This document shows positions 35,658-44,623 of a stretch of DNA of 64,000 bases, one piece after another. The DNA is from Sorangium sp051521495. Lineage in GTDB: Bacteria > Myxococcota_A > Polyangia > Polyangiales > Polyangiaceae. Location of the stretch: assembly GCF_051521495.1 (NCBI RefSeq), contig NZ_CP150355.1, positions 11,346,001-11,410,000 on the forward strand, read 5' to 3'. A program made the position numbers and the translations under genes. The notes beneath the pieces are model-generated. The model ran no database searches and was not told the DNA's origin. It saw nothing but the letters and a program-made list of their open reading frames with translations. Position 1 is the first letter of the stretch. The number at the start of each line of letters is the position of its first letter.

Positions 35658-35810
35658 TTACGGCCTTGTCTGTCGCTCGAGCCCGACGGGTCCAGGCGGC
35701 ATCTCTATCAACTTCGCTGCGCGAGCGTCATCATGTACCAGAGAACGAGCCGTGGCACCACGAAAGTTGATAACAGAGAAGCCGATCTTGTCGATGCGGG
35801 GCTTTTTCAC
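35658..35810 (-). CDS. Possible 50-residue ORF
   Basis: GTG at 35810 to TAA at 35658. The translation begins KKPRIDKIGFSVINFRGATA and has balanced composition, unlike other frames here. No clear ribosome binding site. Could be a small gene, a leftover 3' end or chance. Confidence 0.25.
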   Translation of the reverse strand: MKKPRIDKIGFSVINFRGATARSLVHDDARAAKLIEMPPGPVGLERQTRP

Positions 35811-35940
35811 GATCCTGCGCTTCAGGCATCAGGGAAATCCCCCGGCAAGAGGCGACTGCGGACCCCTCACCACGCGCGGCCGCGGGCTCCAGGCGGGCGG
35901 CCTGGCGCTCTTCCCAGGCACCTGGAGTCAGGCGGCTGGT

Positions 35941-36165
35941 TCACGGATTGCCGATGCGGTCGAGCGTCGGCCACTCGGGGTATCCGCCGAGGAAGCGCGG
36001 CTCGACCTCTGCCGTGCCGTCGCATATCGCGTCGTGGCGCTCCTTGGTCGCCCACATCATCGAGGCGGGTTCCGCGAAGGAACGCGGCGAGTGCGGGTCC
36101 TTTGGCGTGTCGCTGTACGCGTGATGCATGCGATGCAAGCTCGCGATAGCCGTGGCGACTCGCCC
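35941..36165 (-). pseudogene. Fatty-acid desaturase fragment
   Basis: The minus frame reads LHRMHHAYSDTPKDPHSP, then MMWATKERHD, PRFLGGYPEWPTLDRI and stops. This is the second His box (HRxHH) and following loop of acyl-CoA/fatty-acid desaturases. The first His box upstream and the third box downstream are missing, so it is a decayed internal piece. Overlapping longer frames are not credible. Confidence 0.6.
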
Positions 36166-36416
36166 GATCGCCCTTCGCGATGGCGAGCTGTCGCGACCGG
36201 GCATCGCATCGCGCAGCGACTCGGTCGCCGCAACAACACACCTCGCCTCGAGCGCGTGCGGCTCGCGCGCGGGCGCGATGCTGCCAACGTCGCGACCAGC
36301 ACGACCCTTGCCCCGAACACGCTGGAGAGCTTCGGCGTGTGGACGGACGCGGTGAAAGGCCCTCTCGCCTGGCGTGGCGCTCGCGTGCACCGGCGTGCGG
36401 CTCGGGCGTCTTGAAG

Positions 36417-36452
36417 ACAAAAAAACGCGGCGGGCCTTCATGACCCGCCGCG
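36417..36452 (-). terminator. Rho-independent terminator of the RRM gene
   Basis: Reading the minus strand: perfect 9-bp stem CGCGGCGGG/CCCGCCGCG, 9-base loop, then a run of seven T. It lies 25 bp past the RRM stop codon. Confidence 0.9.
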
Positions 36453-36477
36453 ATGTTACGACTCGACGAAGGAGCGA

Positions 36478-36756
36478 TCAGTAACGACCGCGACCGCCGC
36501 CGCCTGCCGGACGCTCCTGCGCCTCGTTCACCTTGAGCGAGCGCCCATCGAGCATCATGCCGTTGAGCTGCGAGATGGCGCTGTTCGCCGCCTGGGCCGA
36601 GCCCATCGTGACGAACGCAAACCCGCGCGGCTGGCCGGTCTCCCGATCGGTCGGCATCGAGACCTCTCGGACCTCGCCGCTGCCAGTGAACGCGGCCTCG
36701 AGGGACTCGCGGGTGGTGCTGTACGAGAGATTGCCGACGTAGAGACGATTACCCAT
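36478..36756 (-). CDS. RRM-type RNA-binding protein
   Basis: 92 residues, a single RNA-recognition motif: RNP2 RLYVGNLSY near the start, RNP1 RGFAFVTM at about 44-51, and a Gly/Arg-rich tail (GGGGRGRY). Such small proteins bind single-stranded RNA and are often cold- or stress-responsive in cyanobacteria and myxobacteria. It has its own terminator and a long upstream region, so it is monocistronic. Almost 300 bp of AT-richer leader DNA upstream may hold a regulated promoter. Confidence 0.93.
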   Translation of the reverse strand: MGNRLYVGNLSYSTTRESLEAAFTGSGEVREVSMPTDRETGQPRGFAFVTMGSAQAANSAISQLNGMMLDGRSLKVNEAQERPAGGGGRGRY

Positions 36757-37047
36757 GACACGTTACTTTCACGGCTTGCAGCTGCGCTCGTGAGCGCTCT
36801 TCGCCTGCCATTCGATGAAGCCGTCGCGGATCGAACGGGGACGTGCCGCGCAGCGAACCTGCGCAGGCACACGGTGCGTCGTCCAGTCATCCGCGCGAGC
36901 AACGATCTCCCCCGCGTGGAGGGAGAGAGAACGCATCGTGTCGAGAGCCAGTGACGTCGTGAGGGGCCTAAGTTACTCCCTTGTGGCGCCAACAGCAAGA
37001 AGTCTCTTAGCAATCTTTTTTCTTTCCGCCCGCAGCGGCAACCAGCG

Positions 37048-37095
37048 CGCATCGCGTGATCGCGTGATCGCGCGATCACGCGATCACGCGATGCG
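37048..37095. repeat. 48-bp perfect palindrome
   Basis: CGCATCGCGTGATCGCGTGA at 37048-37067 continues to a centre between 37071 and 37072, and the second half is its exact reverse complement to 37095. It is built from TGATCGCG-type units rich in GATC and CGCG. It sits in a gene-free stretch (36757-37535) between the RRM gene and the methyltransferase; nothing else was recognised there. It could form a cruciform, bind a dimeric protein or be a terminator without a U-tract. Confidence 0.92.
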
Positions 37096-37535
37096 TCCGG
37101 CACGCGATGCGTCCGGGGGTGCTCAACAGCGTCTCCCGGCGGATCTGCTGGATGCGCGCCGCACTGCACCGTCAGCGGCCTCTCACACGACCAGGGAGCC
37201 GCCGTCGGCCGGAACCGGGAGCGGCCGAAACCGGGAGCGGAGCACCGGTCACGTAGGCCGATCCCTCCGAGCACAGCCATGGCGCCGAGCCGGCGATCTC
37301 GTCCTCGGCCGCCATGCGTGCCATCGGATGCTGCAACACCAGCGCATGGGCACGTCGTCGAGCTCGGCCTCGAGCTCCTGGGGCAGGACGTCAGTCAGCC
37401 CGGGGCCGGTGACGGCGGCGACCAAGCGGATCGCCACCTCGACCTTCACGTCGGAGGATGACCGCGTGGTCACATCGCCGGGCCCGGAGCGGTCGCCGGG
37501 GTGAGGTTCCGGGGCCCCCGTGCTATGGGGCCGCC

Positions 37536-38216
37536 ATGGCGAACGCCGCCGGCGACATCGACGTGGAGGCGCTGAACGACCGCCTCGCCCGAGAGCACCC
37601 GATCGACGACTACTACGACCGCGCCCCGCTGCCGATCCGGCTCGTCGAGCGCGAGCGGCTCGCCATCCTCCGCGGCATGCTCGGCGACTGCGCCGGCCTC
37701 GACCTCGCCGAGGTCGGCTCGGGCGGCGGGCACGTGCTCCGGATGTTCCCGCGGGCGCGCATCACCGCGATCGACGTCTCCGACGTCTTCCTCGACACCG
37801 CCCGCAAGAACCTCGCGGGCTACGACGCCCGCTTCCTCAAGGGCGAGGTCGACAAGCTCGATCTCCCCGCCGCGAGCTTCGATCGCATCGTCTGCACCGA
37901 GGTCCTGGAGCACACCGTCGATCCCGCCGCCGTGCTCGCGGCCATCGCGCGCCTCTTGCGCCCCGGCGGCGTGGCCGCGATCACGGTGCCGAACGACCCG
38001 CTCATCGCGCGGCTGAAGGGCATCGTCCGCCGCACGCCCGTCGGCTACCTCCTGCGGGATCGCATCCAGTGGGGCGGCGACGCCTACCACCTGCACCAGT
38101 GGACTCCCGACGAGTTCGGCCGGCTCCTCGACCGCCATTTCCGCGTGACCGAGCGCCGCGCGGCGCCGCACGGCGCGCTGCCGATCCGCGCGTGCTTCCG
38201 CTGCGTCCCCCGGTGA
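37536..38216 (+). CDS. Class I SAM-dependent methyltransferase
   Basis: 226 residues from the ATG at 37536. The Rossmann motifs are present: LDLAEVGSGGGHVLRMFP (SAM loop, about 53-70), ITAIDVSD (acidic end of strand 2), LDLPAASFDRIVCTEVLEH, and LRPGGVAAITVPND. The size and the HTVDP/LRPGG pattern match UbiE/type-11 small-molecule methyltransferases. Substrate unknown; the GT2-PaaK and DUF362 genes that follow in the same direction suggest a shared lipid or glycan pathway. Confidence 0.88.
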   Translation: MANAAGDIDVEALNDRLAREHPIDDYYDRAPLPIRLVERERLAILRGMLGDCAGLDLAEVGSGGGHVLRMFPRARITAIDVSDVFLDTARKNLAGYDARFLKGEVDKLDLPAASFDRIVCTEVLEHTVDPAAVLAAIARLLRPGGVAAITVPNDPLIARLKGIVRRTPVGYLLRDRIQWGGDAYHLHQWTPDEFGRLLDRHFRVTERRAAPHGALPIRACFRCVPR

Positions 38217-38298
38217 CCCCTCCGGCGCGCCCGGGCCGCCGAGCGCGCCCCTCGCCCTGCTGCGGTGTCTCCTTCAAGGCAAGATAGGCGAACACACC

Positions 38299-40545
38299 AT
38301 GTCCGAACCCCGAAACGAGCTTGCTCCGGAGACGCCGATAGAGCTCTCCGTCATCGTGCCCTGCCTCAACGAGGAGCTGAACATCCCCGAGCTCGCCGAC
38401 CGCGTCCTCGGCGTCTTCCGCGAAGGGGCGCTCACGGGCGAGCTCATCCTCGTCGACGACGGCTCGACCGACGGCACCGCCACGACGATCCGCGCGCTCA
38501 TGGCCGCGCACCCGGGGCTCGTCGTCGGGTGCTTCCACCCGCAGAACCGCGGCATCACCGCGGCGTGGCGCACAGGCGCCGCCGCCGCGCGCGGCAAGCT
38601 CGTCGCCATCATCGACGCCGATCTCCAGTACCAGCCCGAGGACCTCCTGCGCCTCCGGCGCGAGCTCTACGAGCACAGCGTCGATGTCGTCCAGGGCTGG
38701 AGGAGCGCCGTCGGGCGCCGCAGGGACCGCCGGTACCACCTGAGCCGCGGGCTCAACACCCTCTTGAATACCACCTTCGGCATGTCGCTCCACGACAACA
38801 AGAGCGGCTTCGTCATGTGCGCCCGGGAGGTGTTCCAAGATCTCTTGACGTACAAGGGCAGCTATTTCTACTGGCAGTCCTTCATCCTGGTCGCCGCCCA
38901 CGCCAAGGGCTACTCGTACAAGGAGGTCGAGACGCTGTTCGAGCAGCGGCGGCAAGGCGTCTCCTTCCTCGACCAGGCCGCGGCGCGCGCCGTGGTGAGG
39001 TCGTTCTACGACCTGGGCAAGGCAGCATGGGAGTACCGCGTGGACCGGATCCCGCCGGACGTGGCCACGCAGTACCTCCGCCGCAACCCGGTGGTCGACC
39101 GCTCGCCGGAGCGCGACCCGCTCGCCACCGCGAGGTGGCGCGCGTACCTCGCCGCGTTCAACCACACCCACTGGATGATCACGCGAGACGTCGAGCACTA
39201 CTACGAGACGCTTCGCAAGACGCAGTGGCTCACGCCGGCGCAGACCCGCGAGCTCCAGGACGAGAAGCTCAGGCGGCTTCTCCGCCACTGCTACCGCAAC
39301 GTGCCCTACTACCGCGCTCGCATGCAGGAGCTCAAGCTGCGGCCCGAGGACATCCGCGGCCAGGGGGACCTCTACAAACTGCCTTTCCTCACCAAGGCGG
39401 ATATCCGGCGCCACCTCTACTTCGACATCATGTCGGAGAACCACGACAAGTCGCAGGTCCTCAAGATCACGACGAGCGGCTCCACGGGCGAGCCGTTCGT
39501 CTGCTACGCGGACCGGGCGCAGCTCGAGTTCCGCTGGGCGGCGACGCTCCGGGCGCAGGAGTGGACGGGCTACCGCTTCGGCGACCCCACGGTGCGGCTC
39601 TGGCACCAGACGATCGGGATGACCAAGTGGCAGGCGGCCCGCGAGCGCGCGGATGCCGTCCTGTCGAACCGGACGTTCATCCCCATCTTCGAGCTGTCCG
39701 ACGACAACCTGGGCGAGATGATCGCGAGGATCGCCGGCGCGCGGCCCGTGCTCATGGATGGCTACGCCGAGGCGCTCGATTTCCTGGCCCATTACGTCAA
39801 GAGCACCGGAAAGGTCGCGGCCCGGCCGCGCGCGATCATGTCGAGCGCGCAGACGCTGCCGCTGCCGAGCCGCCGGCTCATCGAGGAGGCGTTCGGCTGC
39901 AAGGTCTTCGACAAGTACGGCAGCCGGGAGTTCTCGGGCATCGCGTACGAGTGCGAGGCGCACGAGGGCCACCACGTCGTGGCCGAGGGGTACATCGTCG
40001 AGGTCCTGCGCGACGGGCGCCCCGCCGAGCCCGGGGAGATCGGAGAGGTCGTGATCACCGATCTCAACAACTTCTGCATGCCGTTCGTCCGCTACCGCAT
40101 CGGCGATCTCGCCGAGGCGATGACCCCGGCCGCGCCGTGCGCCTGCGGCCGCGGGGCGCCGCGCGTGGGCCGCATCGAGGGGCGCGTCCAGTCGATCATC
40201 CGGGGGACGGACGGGCGCTACCTGCCCGGCACGTTCTTCGCGCATTACCTCAAGGAGTTCGACTACGCGATCAAGCGCTTCCAGGTGGTGCAGGAGGAGC
40301 GCGACGCCATCACGTTCCGCGTGGTCAAGGGCGGGCGGTTCTCGCAGCAGGTGCTGGACGAGGTGCTCGCGACGTTCCGTCATCACCTCGGCGAGCGGAT
40401 GCGCATCGACGTCGAGTTCGCCGACGACATCGCGCTCGTCCGCACCGGCAAGCACCTCGCGAGCGTCTCGCGCCTGAACGTCGATTTCCAGCGCGCCGCG
40501 CCGGCGGTGATCCCGGCGCACGGCCAGAACGGCGCGGGCGGTTGA
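38299..40545 (+). CDS. Glycosyltransferase family 2 fused to PaaK/CapK-like adenylate-forming protein
   Basis: 748 residues. Residues 15-235 are a GT-A fold glycosyltransferase of the dolichol-phosphate-mannose-synthase type (IELSVIVPCLNEELNIPELA, ILVDDGSTDGT, AIIDADLQYQPEDL with the DxD-like acidic motif). Residues about 300-745 resemble phenylacetate-CoA ligase/CapK: LRRLLRHCYRNVPYYRARM, the ATP loop TTSGSTGEPF, KVFDKYGSREFSG and the VRYRIGDLAE hinge. CapK-like proteins occur in polysaccharide clusters, sometimes as acyl- or amino-transferring partners. A one-chain fusion with a GT2 is uncommon. The DUF362 gene follows by 12 bp. Confidence 0.88.
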   Translation: MSEPRNELAPETPIELSVIVPCLNEELNIPELADRVLGVFREGALTGELILVDDGSTDGTATTIRALMAAHPGLVVGCFHPQNRGITAAWRTGAAAARGKLVAIIDADLQYQPEDLLRLRRELYEHSVDVVQGWRSAVGRRRDRRYHLSRGLNTLLNTTFGMSLHDNKSGFVMCAREVFQDLLTYKGSYFYWQSFILVAAHAKGYSYKEVETLFEQRRQGVSFLDQAAARAVVRSFYDLGKAAWEYRVDRIPPDVATQYLRRNPVVDRSPERDPLATARWRAYLAAFNHTHWMITRDVEHYYETLRKTQWLTPAQTRELQDEKLRRLLRHCYRNVPYYRARMQELKLRPEDIRGQGDLYKLPFLTKADIRRHLYFDIMSENHDKSQVLKITTSGSTGEPFVCYADRAQLEFRWAATLRAQEWTGYRFGDPTVRLWHQTIGMTKWQAARERADAVLSNRTFIPIFELSDDNLGEMIARIAGARPVLMDGYAEALDFLAHYVKSTGKVAARPRAIMSSAQTLPLPSRRLIEEAFGCKVFDKYGSREFSGIAYECEAHEGHHVVAEGYIVEVLRDGRPAEPGEIGEVVITDLNNFCMPFVRYRIGDLAEAMTPAAPCACGRGAPRVGRIEGRVQSIIRGTDGRYLPGTFFAHYLKEFDYAIKRFQVVQEERDAITFRVVKGGRFSQQVLDEVLATFRHHLGERMRIDVEFADDIALVRTGKHLASVSRLNVDFQRAAPAVIPAHGQNGAGG

Positions 40546-40557
40546 CCGGGGCTCCCG

Positions 40558-41973
40558 ATGACAGCGACGAAGAACCGCGTCGTGACGGTCTCTCGGCCCG
40601 GCGTGAGCTACGGCGGCGGCGCGCCCTACGGCCCGCCGAGCCCGGTCTACGAGGCCGTCGAGGCGCTCTTCCGCCGGCTCGGCCTCGACGCGGCCCGCGC
40701 CGGCACGCCCGCGTGGAACCCGCTCGGCGACCTGATCGCGCCGGGAGACCGCGTCGTCGTCAAGCCGAACCTCGTCTCGTCGAAGAACCTGCACCAGAAG
40801 ATCACGGGCGAGCGGCTCGCCGCCTCCAGCACGCACGGCTCGCTGCTCCGGCCCGTGCTCGACTACGCGCTGCGCGCCGCCGGCCCGCGCGGGAGCGTGC
40901 GCGTCGTCGACTCGCCGGTCGAGGGCTGCGAGATCGAGAAGGTCGCCGGACCGCTCGGCATCTTCGACGTCATCGATCACCTGAAGTCCCACGGTCACGA
41001 CATCGATTTCATCGACCTGCGTTATTTCCGGGTCGCTCCGGTGTTCGCGCTCGACGACGTGCGCCGCTTCGGCCGCTCGTGGAACCTCGGCCTGCTCCTT
41101 CGCCGCCCCCTCCCCGGCGATCCGCGGGGCTACCGCGTCGTCGATCTCGGGCGAAGCAGCTTCTTCGCCGACGCGAGCGCGCCGCGCGCCGCGGCGCTCC
41201 GGTTCCACCGCAGCCACTACGCGACGCCGGTGCCGCACCACAGCGGGGAGCGGCACGAGTACAGCATTCCCCAGACGCTCCTCGACGCGGATGTCGTCAT
41301 CAACCTCCCCAAGCTGAAGACGCACAAGAAGACGGGAGTCACGCTCTCGCTGAAGAGCGTGATCGGCTTGACGAACGAGAAGTACTGGCTCCCGCACTTC
41401 ACCGAGGGCGATCCGTCGGTGGGCGGCGACGAGTTCGACAGGCCGCAGGGCGTCGGAGAAGCGGTGGAGAACAAGCTCAGCCGGTTCCCGCTCCCCGGCG
41501 ATCACTCGCTCGTCGCGCGCGCGCCGCGGCTCGGGGCGGCGCCGAAGGTCATCGACGGGAGCTGGGAGGGGAACAACACGCTCTGGCGGACCATCCTGGA
41601 TCTCAACCGCATCCTGTTCTTCGCGGACCGCGGCGGCGCGCTGCGTGGGGAGCCGCAACGGCGGTACCTGACGATCGTGGACGGCATCGTCGCGGGCGAG
41701 GGCGAAGGGCCGCTCGGGGCGACGCCGGTGCACGCAGGGCTCCTGATCGGCGGGTTCGATCCGAGCCTCGTCGACGCGATCGCCTCGCGGGTGATGGGCC
41801 TCGATCCAGCGCGCATCCCGCTCGTGCGCGCGTCGCTGGGCGGCGTGTTGCTCCCTGGCGGTCACCTCGACGAGGTCGAGCACCTCGTCGACGGGCCCGC
41901 GCCGGCGCACCGGTTCAAGCCGCCGCGGAGCTGGCCGTCGCTGCTGCCGGGCGCGGCAGGCGCGGCCGCGTGA
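40558..41973 (+). CDS. DUF362-family protein
   Basis: 471 residues. DUF362 blocks are visible: DRVVVKPNLVSSKN (about 64-77), the THGSLLRPVLDYALR helix, VRVVDSPVEG, and ADVVINLPKLKTHKKTGVTL with LKSVIGLTNEK (about 242-270). IVDGIVAGEGEGPLGATP lies near the C-terminus. I see no 4Fe-4S Cys clusters, which some DUF362 proteins carry. The reaction is unknown; pairing with PaaK-like proteins and methyltransferases in a co-directional cluster suggests a shared biosynthetic step. Translation is probably coupled to the fusion gene just upstream. Confidence 0.85.
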   Translation: MTATKNRVVTVSRPGVSYGGGAPYGPPSPVYEAVEALFRRLGLDAARAGTPAWNPLGDLIAPGDRVVVKPNLVSSKNLHQKITGERLAASSTHGSLLRPVLDYALRAAGPRGSVRVVDSPVEGCEIEKVAGPLGIFDVIDHLKSHGHDIDFIDLRYFRVAPVFALDDVRRFGRSWNLGLLLRRPLPGDPRGYRVVDLGRSSFFADASAPRAAALRFHRSHYATPVPHHSGERHEYSIPQTLLDADVVINLPKLKTHKKTGVTLSLKSVIGLTNEKYWLPHFTEGDPSVGGDEFDRPQGVGEAVENKLSRFPLPGDHSLVARAPRLGAAPKVIDGSWEGNNTLWRTILDLNRILFFADRGGALRGEPQRRYLTIVDGIVAGEGEGPLGATPVHAGLLIGGFDPSLVDAIASRVMGLDPARIPLVRASLGGVLLPGGHLDEVEHLVDGPAPAHRFKPPRSWPSLLPGAAGAAA

Positions 41974-42104
41974 CCGGACAGGGCCTGTAGCCCGCGTCAC
42001 CGTCACGCGAGGACCGCCGGCAGGCCCGAACCGCGAGCGGTGCTCGCGCCGAGGGCCCCGGCGCGCGCCCATCGCGATCGACGATGCCCGCGCGCCGGTT
42101 TTTG

Positions 42105-42133
42105 TTGACGCTTGCCATGTGAACGTTCACAAT
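42105..42133 (+). promoter_or_regulatory. Promoter with overlapping operator, GH62 gene
   Basis: -35 TTGACG (42105-42110), 17-bp spacer, -10 CACAAT (42128-42133). The perfect 14-bp palindrome TGTGAACGTTCACA (42118-42131) covers the spacer and part of the -10, the geometry of a repressor site. The GH62 start is about 135 bp downstream. The same layout precedes the GH43 and esterase genes. Confidence 0.8.
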
Positions 42134-42269
42134 ACGGACTCCGGTATCCTTCTGCTTTGCCCTGCGCGGGCAAGCCATGTGCATCGGGCCATTCGTCCTC
42201 ATGCGTTAACCTTGACGGTCGGGCTCTGAGGAGCTCGCTGCCCGCTCGGGCATCCCTTTGGAGACCAGC

Positions 42270-43565
42270 ATGATCACTCACCTCGATTTGCCTCGCCAGC
42301 CCTTGGCTCTGTCCCGTTCCATGCTTCGTTTCTCTGCCCTCGGCTGTGTGCTCGCGGCGCTCGCCGGCTGCGGCAGCGACTCGACGGAAGAGCAGCCGTC
42401 CCCGGATGAAACGGGCGGCTCGAACAACCCCACGACGGGCGTCAGCAGCACGGCAGGCGTAGGGGGAGGTGGCACGGGCGGGTCGATCCCCGGCGCGAGC
42501 ACGAGCACGAGCGGGGGGAGCGAGCCGGGCACGGGCGGCGGAACGACGACGGCTGGGGCTGGGGGGAGCGGCGGCGCCCCGGGGGACGGCGGTAGTGACG
42601 CAAGCTCGAGCACGAGCGCAGGCGCGGGCGGCTCCCCGCCGACCTGCGACTTGCCCACCACGTTCAAGTGGAAGTCGGGGCCTCCGGTGATCAGCCCCAA
42701 GCCGCCTGCCGGCCGCAGCTGGGCCTCCGTCAAGGACCCGACGATCGTGTTCTTCGAAAACAAGTACCACGTGTTTGCCACCGTGTACGACACCACGTCG
42801 GGCAACGGCGGGTGGCAGTCCATGTACACGAACTTCACGGACATCCCTCAGGCGAACGCCGCTGAGCAGCACTACATGGCGGGCTGGGCCACCGGCAGCA
42901 CGGTCGCGCCCCAGGTCTTCTATTTCAAGCCGCAGAACAAGTGGTACCTCATCTACCAGTGGAACGGCCGGTACTCGACCAACGATGACATCAACAACAT
43001 GAACGGCTGGAGTCGGCCCCAAGGGCTGCTCCGAGGCGAGCCGAACAACGCGCTGGACTTCTGGAACATCTGCGACGACAAAAACTGCTACCTCTTCTTC
43101 TCGCGGGACGACGGAAAGCTCTACCGCTCCAAGGTCAGCATCGACAAGTTCCCGAACTACGATGGTTACGAAACCGTCATGTCGGCTCCCACCGCGTCGC
43201 TCCTGTTCGAAGCCAGCAACGTCTACAAGGTGGATGGGTTTAACAAGTACCTGCTCATGGTGGAGGCGTACGACAACAGCCCTCGCTTCTTCAGGTCGTG
43301 GACGTCCGAGAGCCTCGACGGCCCCTGGGCTCCCCTGGCGGACACCAAGCAGAAACCCTTCGCCGGCCCTGCCAACGTGACCTACGAAGGCCAGGACTGG
43401 AGCGACGACATCAGCCACGGCGAGCTGATCCGCTCCGGGCACGACGAGAAGATGACCATCAACGCGTGTAACTTGCAGTTCCTTTACCAGGGCAGAGATC
43501 CGAACGTCGGAGGGGATTACGGCAAATTGCCGTACAGGCTGGGTATGTTGACGCTCCAGAAGTAA
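42270..43565 (+). CDS. GH62 alpha-L-arabinofuranosidase (secreted lipoprotein)
   Basis: 431 residues from the ATG at 42270, preceded by GGAGA. Lipoprotein signal ends LAALAGCG. A Gly/Ser/Thr linker spans about 30-125. The catalytic five-bladed propeller (about 130-431) shows GH62 blocks: FKWKSGPPVISPKP, WASVKDPTIVFFENKYHVFA with the base-type Asp in KDPT, HYMAGWATGSTVAPQVFYF, LDFWNICDDKNCYLFFSRDD, LLFEASNVYKVDG with the probable acid Glu, and SHGELIRSGHDEKMTI. GH62 enzymes release arabinose side chains from arabinoxylan. Regulated, I infer, by the palindromic operator upstream, shared with the GH43 and esterase genes. Confidence 0.93.
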   Translation: MITHLDLPRQPLALSRSMLRFSALGCVLAALAGCGSDSTEEQPSPDETGGSNNPTTGVSSTAGVGGGGTGGSIPGASTSTSGGSEPGTGGGTTTAGAGGSGGAPGDGGSDASSSTSAGAGGSPPTCDLPTTFKWKSGPPVISPKPPAGRSWASVKDPTIVFFENKYHVFATVYDTTSGNGGWQSMYTNFTDIPQANAAEQHYMAGWATGSTVAPQVFYFKPQNKWYLIYQWNGRYSTNDDINNMNGWSRPQGLLRGEPNNALDFWNICDDKNCYLFFSRDDGKLYRSKVSIDKFPNYDGYETVMSAPTASLLFEASNVYKVDGFNKYLLMVEAYDNSPRFFRSWTSESLDGPWAPLADTKQKPFAGPANVTYEGQDWSDDISHGELIRSGHDEKMTINACNLQFLYQGRDPNVGGDYGKLPYRLGMLTLQK

Positions 43566-43682
43566 CCCCGCTCCCGCCTCGCGCTCTCGGCAGCTCGGAG
43601 AGCCTCCCGCTCTATCACAGAACGCGCCTGGGGAACGTCGGTGCAGCCGCCGCCGACCTCCCCGGTGTCCCGCCCGCGCCGG

Positions 43683-44528
43683 TCAGGGCAACGCGGTGGT
43701 GAGCACCGCCTTCGTGGTCGCGGTGCTCTGGCCGGGGCGGTCGACGCAGGCCGGGTAGTACTGGCCGGCCCCGTTGAGGCTCTGGCAGACCCGTCCGCAC
43801 GGCCCGACGATGCGGATCACCCCGCACTCCACGACCTGGCCCTCGGAGGTCAGGTGGCCCGCGGCGCAGTCGCGCTTGTAGGCGCGCGAGTTGTCGACCG
43901 TCGCGCTGTTGTAGCAAGCGTTCATGTAGGGCTGCGCGGCGAACAGGTTGCCCCAAAAGGCCCCCTCGACGTCCGGATAATCGACGAGCTCCTGGCTGGA
44001 GGAGAGCGTCTTCAGCGGATCCCTCAGCGAGCGGGCGGAGAGAAGCACCGGTACTTGATAGTAGTTCACGCGCGCCGCCACGCAGCCCGAGACCATGCGC
44101 TGCCCGAGCTCGTCGAGCGGCCCGCTGGCCCAGGTGGGCGCGACGCCGAGCAGCCCGGGGTAGCGCTCCTGGTGGAGGTTGCCGCTGGAGTCCGTCCACG
44201 AGAAGCTGAAGGACTGCGTGCTGTTCAGGGCGCAGCTCGTCGCATAACGCACGAACTCGCGCGCCAGCGCGCCGCCCGGTCCGGGATCCCGGAGCGCGGC
44301 GAGGTTCTGCACGCTGAGGCCGTTGAGATTCAAGGCGTTGAGGTTCAGGGCGTTGAGGTTCAGGGCGTTGAGGTTCAGGGCGTTCGCGCTGAGCGCGTTG
44401 CCGCTCACAAGGGCCCCCTGGGACTCCCCCACGAGCTCCTCCTGCGCGCCGGTGTCCCCGACCTCGGCGGCGCAGCCCGACAGCACCCCAGCCCAACCAA
44501 GCACGATGAATGTCTGCTTGAGAGACAT
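43683..44528 (-). CDS. Lipoprotein with LNALN pentapeptide repeats
   Basis: 281 residues from the ATG at 44528, with GGGGGGAACGC upstream. Signal ends GVLSGC. Residues about 45-72 hold four or more NALNL units, the short leucine/asparagine repeat seen in myxobacterial exported proteins. The rest has paired Cys residues and no enzymatic motif (FVRYATSCAL, GLLGVAPTWASGPLDELGQR, VECGVIRIVGPCGRVC). Convergent with the GH62 gene. Function unknown. Confidence 0.75.
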   Translation of the reverse strand: MSLKQTFIVLGWAGVLSGCAAEVGDTGAQEELVGESQGALVSGNALSANALNLNALNLNALNLNALNLNGLSVQNLAALRDPGPGGALAREFVRYATSCALNSTQSFSFSWTDSSGNLHQERYPGLLGVAPTWASGPLDELGQRMVSGCVAARVNYYQVPVLLSARSLRDPLKTLSSSQELVDYPDVEGAFWGNLFAAQPYMNACYNSATVDNSRAYKRDCAAGHLTSEGQVVECGVIRIVGPCGRVCQSLNGAGQYYPACVDRPGQSTATTKAVLTTALP

Positions 44529-44623
44529 GCGTTCCCCCCCATTCCTGGCGCATGACCCGGCCGGCCCCTGCGCGCGCAGGCTCACCGACCATCGCCCATC
44601 GATTCGCTGATGGACTGATTATT

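Noticed and set aside
38002..42072. A 1356-codon minus-strand open frame
   Set aside because: It is the complement of the methyltransferase, GT2-PaaK and DUF362 genes, all with clear motifs; high GC explains the lack of stops.
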